DNA from: Candidatus Puniceispirillum sp.
GTDB taxonomy: Bacteria > Pseudomonadota > Alphaproteobacteria > Puniceispirillales > Puniceispirillaceae
Direction: 5' to 3'
Assembly (NCBI GenBank): GCA_028382965.1
Contig: JAOEUK010000005.1
Coordinates: 1-64,000, forward strand
DNA: 64,000 nt
In this document: positions 61,583-64,000 of the stretch, piece by piece
Position numbering within the stretch: the stretch's first letter is position 1
How the letters are laid out: every line of letters begins with the position of its first letter
Notes under the pieces: model-generated
Told to the model about the DNA's origin: nothing
Databases searched by the model: none
Seen by the model: the letters and a program-made list of their open reading frames with translations, nothing else
Program-made: the position numbers and the translations under genes

Positions 61583-64000
61583 TCATAGCAAGGCAACAAG
61601 CTCTTGTAAAACTGATTTGCAGGCATCTGGTTGCATTTCTGGCTTAGGTATCGGCTTTGCAACAACAAGGCGATGATCAGTACGCAAGTGAACCCGACCA
61701 GCCTGGCCTGAGATCCAGCCAATTAACTGTTCAGGGCGTGCAAAGTACTGGTCGCGGAATGAAAGTGACAGACCTTTGGGCCCTGCATCAATTTTTTCAA
61801 CATTGGCAAGGCGACATAGCTGTTTTAATTCGATGACCGATAACAGGTTTCGAACCGGATCAGGCATTGTTCCAAACCTGTCAACAAGCTCCGCAATCAG
61901 TACATCTGTGGCTTGTGTATCAACTAGATCAGCAATCCGACGATAAAGCGATAGCCGCACAGTCAAATCAGGCACGTAGGATTCTGGAAGGCGAATTTCC
62001 AGTCCTAGATTAATTTGTGGCGTCCATGCAGGCCGCCTATTAACATCAGGGTCATCACCCCGCCCGGATTTTGCATCACCAACTGCTTGGCGCAGCATTT
62101 CTTGATAAAGTTCAACCCCAACCTCACGCACATGGCCCGATTGCTCGTCTCCCAAGAGATTGCCGGCCCCTCGAATGTCCATGTCATAAGATGCAAGAGT
62201 AAAGCCAGCCCCCAACGTATCGAGGGTCTGCATCACTTCTAAACGCTTGCGTGCCTGCGGACTCAGCAGGCGCTGTGGATCTGAGGTAAGATAGGCATAG
62301 GCGCGCTGGCGCCCACGGCCAACGCGTCCCCGCAGCTGATAAAGCTGTGACAAGCCAAACATGTCAGCACGGTGAATGATCAATGTATTGGCAGATGGAA
62401 TATCAATACCCGATTCAATAATATTTGTTGATAATAAAATATCTGCTTCGCCATCAGCAAACCGCGTCATAACTTGATCCAACGCATTTGGAGCCATGCG
62501 ACCGTGCGCCGAGAGGACTCTTGCTTCCGGCGCTAGCTTGGTCAACCGGTCAAAAACGCGTTGCATATCATCGATACGCGGACATACAACAAAGACCTGC
62601 CCACCTCGGAACATTTCCCGTTGTATTGCCTCACGAAGCACAACCCCATCCCATGGCCCAACAAAGGTGCGCACTGCCAACCGGTCGACAGGCGGAGTTG
62701 CAATAAGTGACATTTCCCGAACTCCAGATAATGCCATTTGCAAAGTTCGTGGTATCGGGGTCGCCGATAAAGTAAGGACATGAATATCACCGCGAAGCTC
62801 TTTTAATCGCTCTTTCTGACCAACACCAAAATGCTGTTCTTCATCGATAATTAATAAACCAAGATGGTTGAACTGAATTGACTTTGCTAGAAGAGCATGG
62901 GTGCCAATGACAATTTGAATTTCACCAGTGGTGATATCTTCACGGATTTTCTTGGCATCAGAGGTTGGCGTCATTCGCGACAAGACGCCAATCTTGATCG
63001 GGAAGCCAGTAAACCGTTCAGTGAAGACCTTTCCATGCTGGCGTGCAAGTAAGGTGGTCGGTGCGACCAGAGCCACTTGAAAGCCAGCCATCGCGGTAAT
63101 AAAGGCTCCCCGCAGTGCAACCTCAGTCTTACCAAACCCCACATCACCGCAAATCAATCGATCGCTGGCTTTACCAGATGCAAGATCTGTTACCATATCA
63201 TTGATGGCATTCAATTGATCTTCCGTTTCAGTAAACATAAATCGCGCACAAAATTCTTCAAAGCTGCCATCTTCTGCAAGAAGCGGTTCAGCCCTTGTCT
63301 GATAACGCGTAGCAGCAATTTTAATCAATTGTTCAGCCATAATGCGAATACGGCCCTTGATTCGAGCAACACGCGCCTGCCATGCCACACCTCCAAGCCG
63401 GTCAAGCTGGGCTTCGCCGCCAGTGCTGCCAAAGCGTGAAAGCAATTCAATATTTTCAACGGGCAAATACAGTTTGTCTCCACCAGCGTAGACAAGATGC
63501 AGGCAGTCATGGTCTCCACCGGCACTGTTTATAATGTTTAGCCCTTCATAGCGGCCAATTCCATGTTCTGCATGAACCACCAAATCACCGGTTTCAAGCG
63601 CGCTTACTTCGCGCAGAAAATCATCACCTTTAGCCCGTTTGGATTGTGGGCGTGCCAAACGTTGGCCAAAAATATCTGGTTCGGACACCACCACCAGATA
63701 ATTGGTCTGAAATCCAGTTTCAAGCGGCCATTGCATTACATAAAAGCCGCCAGCTTTCAGCGCATCAAGGCTGTTTACTGTCTTTAAGGTCACTGCCCCA
63801 AGATATGGCTTTAGCAGATCAACCAGCCGGCTCTCGGCACCCGGCGAACTACACGCCACCAAAATGGGTCGCTTCGCAGCTTTTGCTTCTTCAATAACAA
63901 AAGCCGCTAACTCAGGAACAGCACTACGGGCTTTGGCTTCGGTTTTAACAAACCGGATTGCGACACGCCCACCTGCATCCTGTATTAACGGATCGCTTAG
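61583..64000 (-). CDS. mfd: transcription-repair coupling factor, partial
   Basis: At least 806 residues. The gene continues past the right edge of the window, and the frame stays open from 63862 to 64000 (reading LSDPLIQDAGGRVAIRF), so the N-terminal UvrB-like part is missing here. The RNA polymerase-binding (CarD-like) domain starts at LETGDLVVHAEHGIGRYEGL. The RecG-like helicase follows with RLICGDVGFGKTEVALRGAF (Walker A) and LLIIDEEQHFGVGQKERLK (Walker B). VLTLSATPIPRTLQMALSG and LSTNIIESGIDIPSANTLIIHRAD are further helicase motifs. It frees stalled RNA polymerase and recruits UvrA to the damage. Confidence 0.96.
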   Translation of the reverse strand, partial: LSDPLIQDAGGRVAIRFVKTEAKARSAVPELAAFVIEEAKAAKRPILVACSSPGAESRLVDLLKPYLGAVTLKTVNSLDALKAGGFYVMQWPLETGFQTNYLVVVSEPDIFGQRLARPQSKRAKGDDFLREVSALETGDLVVHAEHGIGRYEGLNIINSAGGDHDCLHLVYAGGDKLYLPVENIELLSRFGSTGGEAQLDRLGGVAWQARVARIKGRIRIMAEQLIKIAATRYQTRAEPLLAEDGSFEEFCARFMFTETEDQLNAINDMVTDLASGKASDRLICGDVGFGKTEVALRGAFITAMAGFQVALVAPTTLLARQHGKVFTERFTGFPIKIGVLSRMTPTSDAKKIREDITTGEIQIVIGTHALLAKSIQFNHLGLLIIDEEQHFGVGQKERLKELRGDIHVLTLSATPIPRTLQMALSGVREMSLIATPPVDRLAVRTFVGPWDGVVLREAIQREMFRGGQVFVVCPRIDDMQRVFDRLTKLAPEARVLSAHGRMAPNALDQVMTRFADGEADILLSTNIIESGIDIPSANTLIIHRADMFGLSQLYQLRGRVGRGRQRAYAYLTSDPQRLLSPQARKRLEVMQTLDTLGAGFTLASYDMDIRGAGNLLGDEQSGHVREVGVELYQEMLRQAVGDAKSGRGDDPDVNRRPAWTPQINLGLEIRLPESYVPDLTVRLSLYRRIADLVDTQATDVLIAELVDRFGTMPDPVRNLLSVIELKQLCRLANVEKIDAGPKGLSLSFRDQYFARPEQLIGWISGQAGRVHLRTDHRLVVAKPIPKPEMQPDACKSVLQELVALL

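Noticed and set aside
1-64000. tRNA, rRNA, CRISPR array, insertion sequences or prophage genes
   Set aside because: Intergenic regions were read on both strands; no cloverleaf, regularly spaced repeats, transposase or phage structural gene was recognised.

Overview
The window reads as one chromosomal stretch of a moderately AT-rich, free-living marine alphaproteobacterium. A SAR116-like lineage is my best guess, but no rRNA, tRNA or marker phylogeny is available here to prove it. The pointers are tripartite TRAP transport, several sulfatases, an OlsF-type ornithine-lipid synthase, a two-subunit aconitase X, a DinB with a zinc-ribbon N-terminus, and a large thiamin operon built on salvage transport. 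Genes are densely packed with many 4-nt ATGA overlaps. I see no IS element, prophage, CRISPR array, tRNA or rRNA.

Left part (1-16100): a sulfate-ester utilisation island. It holds an APS-kinase-like gene, four formylglycine-type sulfatases, a metallophosphoesterase fused to a barrel-like C-terminal half, a complete TRAP operon (dctP-dctQ-dctM) with a strong hairpin after dctP, a GMC oxidoreductase and a mandelate-racemase-type enolase. One sulfatase resembles choline sulfatase. No formylglycine-generating enzyme and no glycoside hydrolase is present, so a small sulfated organic molecule is a likelier substrate than a polysaccharide.

Middle (16100-45530): accessory metabolism. It includes a membrane protein joining MORN repeats to a DnaJ-like J-domain; five EamA/DMT exporters over the whole window; a family III CoA-transferase with a citrate-lyase-beta-like enzyme; an amidohydrolase with an AA_synth (DUF1185) partner; a 2OG-Fe(II) oxygenase; a PLP desulfhydrase-like enzyme; YaaA; a photolyase/cryptochrome-like protein with apparently inverted domain order; a SulP transporter; pirin; DinB; an OYE-family reductase; and speD-speE. 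At 34968-36671 lies a cobalt-type nitrile hydratase locus. Its beta gene is open, but alpha carries two in-frame stops and the accessory gene one, with no frameshift anywhere.

Right part (45800-64000): queF, then a TPP-riboswitch-controlled operon thiD-thiO-thiS-thiG-thiE-thiF-thiY-tenA-thiZ-thiX on the minus strand. It makes the thiazole moiety but contains no thiC, and it encodes a pyrimidine uptake and salvage branch. After it come a haloacid-dehalogenase-like enzyme, a frameshifted DUF1330 gene, a DCC-family thiol protein, aconitase X (large and small subunits, probable cis-3-hydroxyproline dehydratase), an OlsF-like bifunctional acyltransferase, GST, a HugZ-like protein, a DsbA/FrnE-family protein and the 3' part of mfd, which runs off the window edge.
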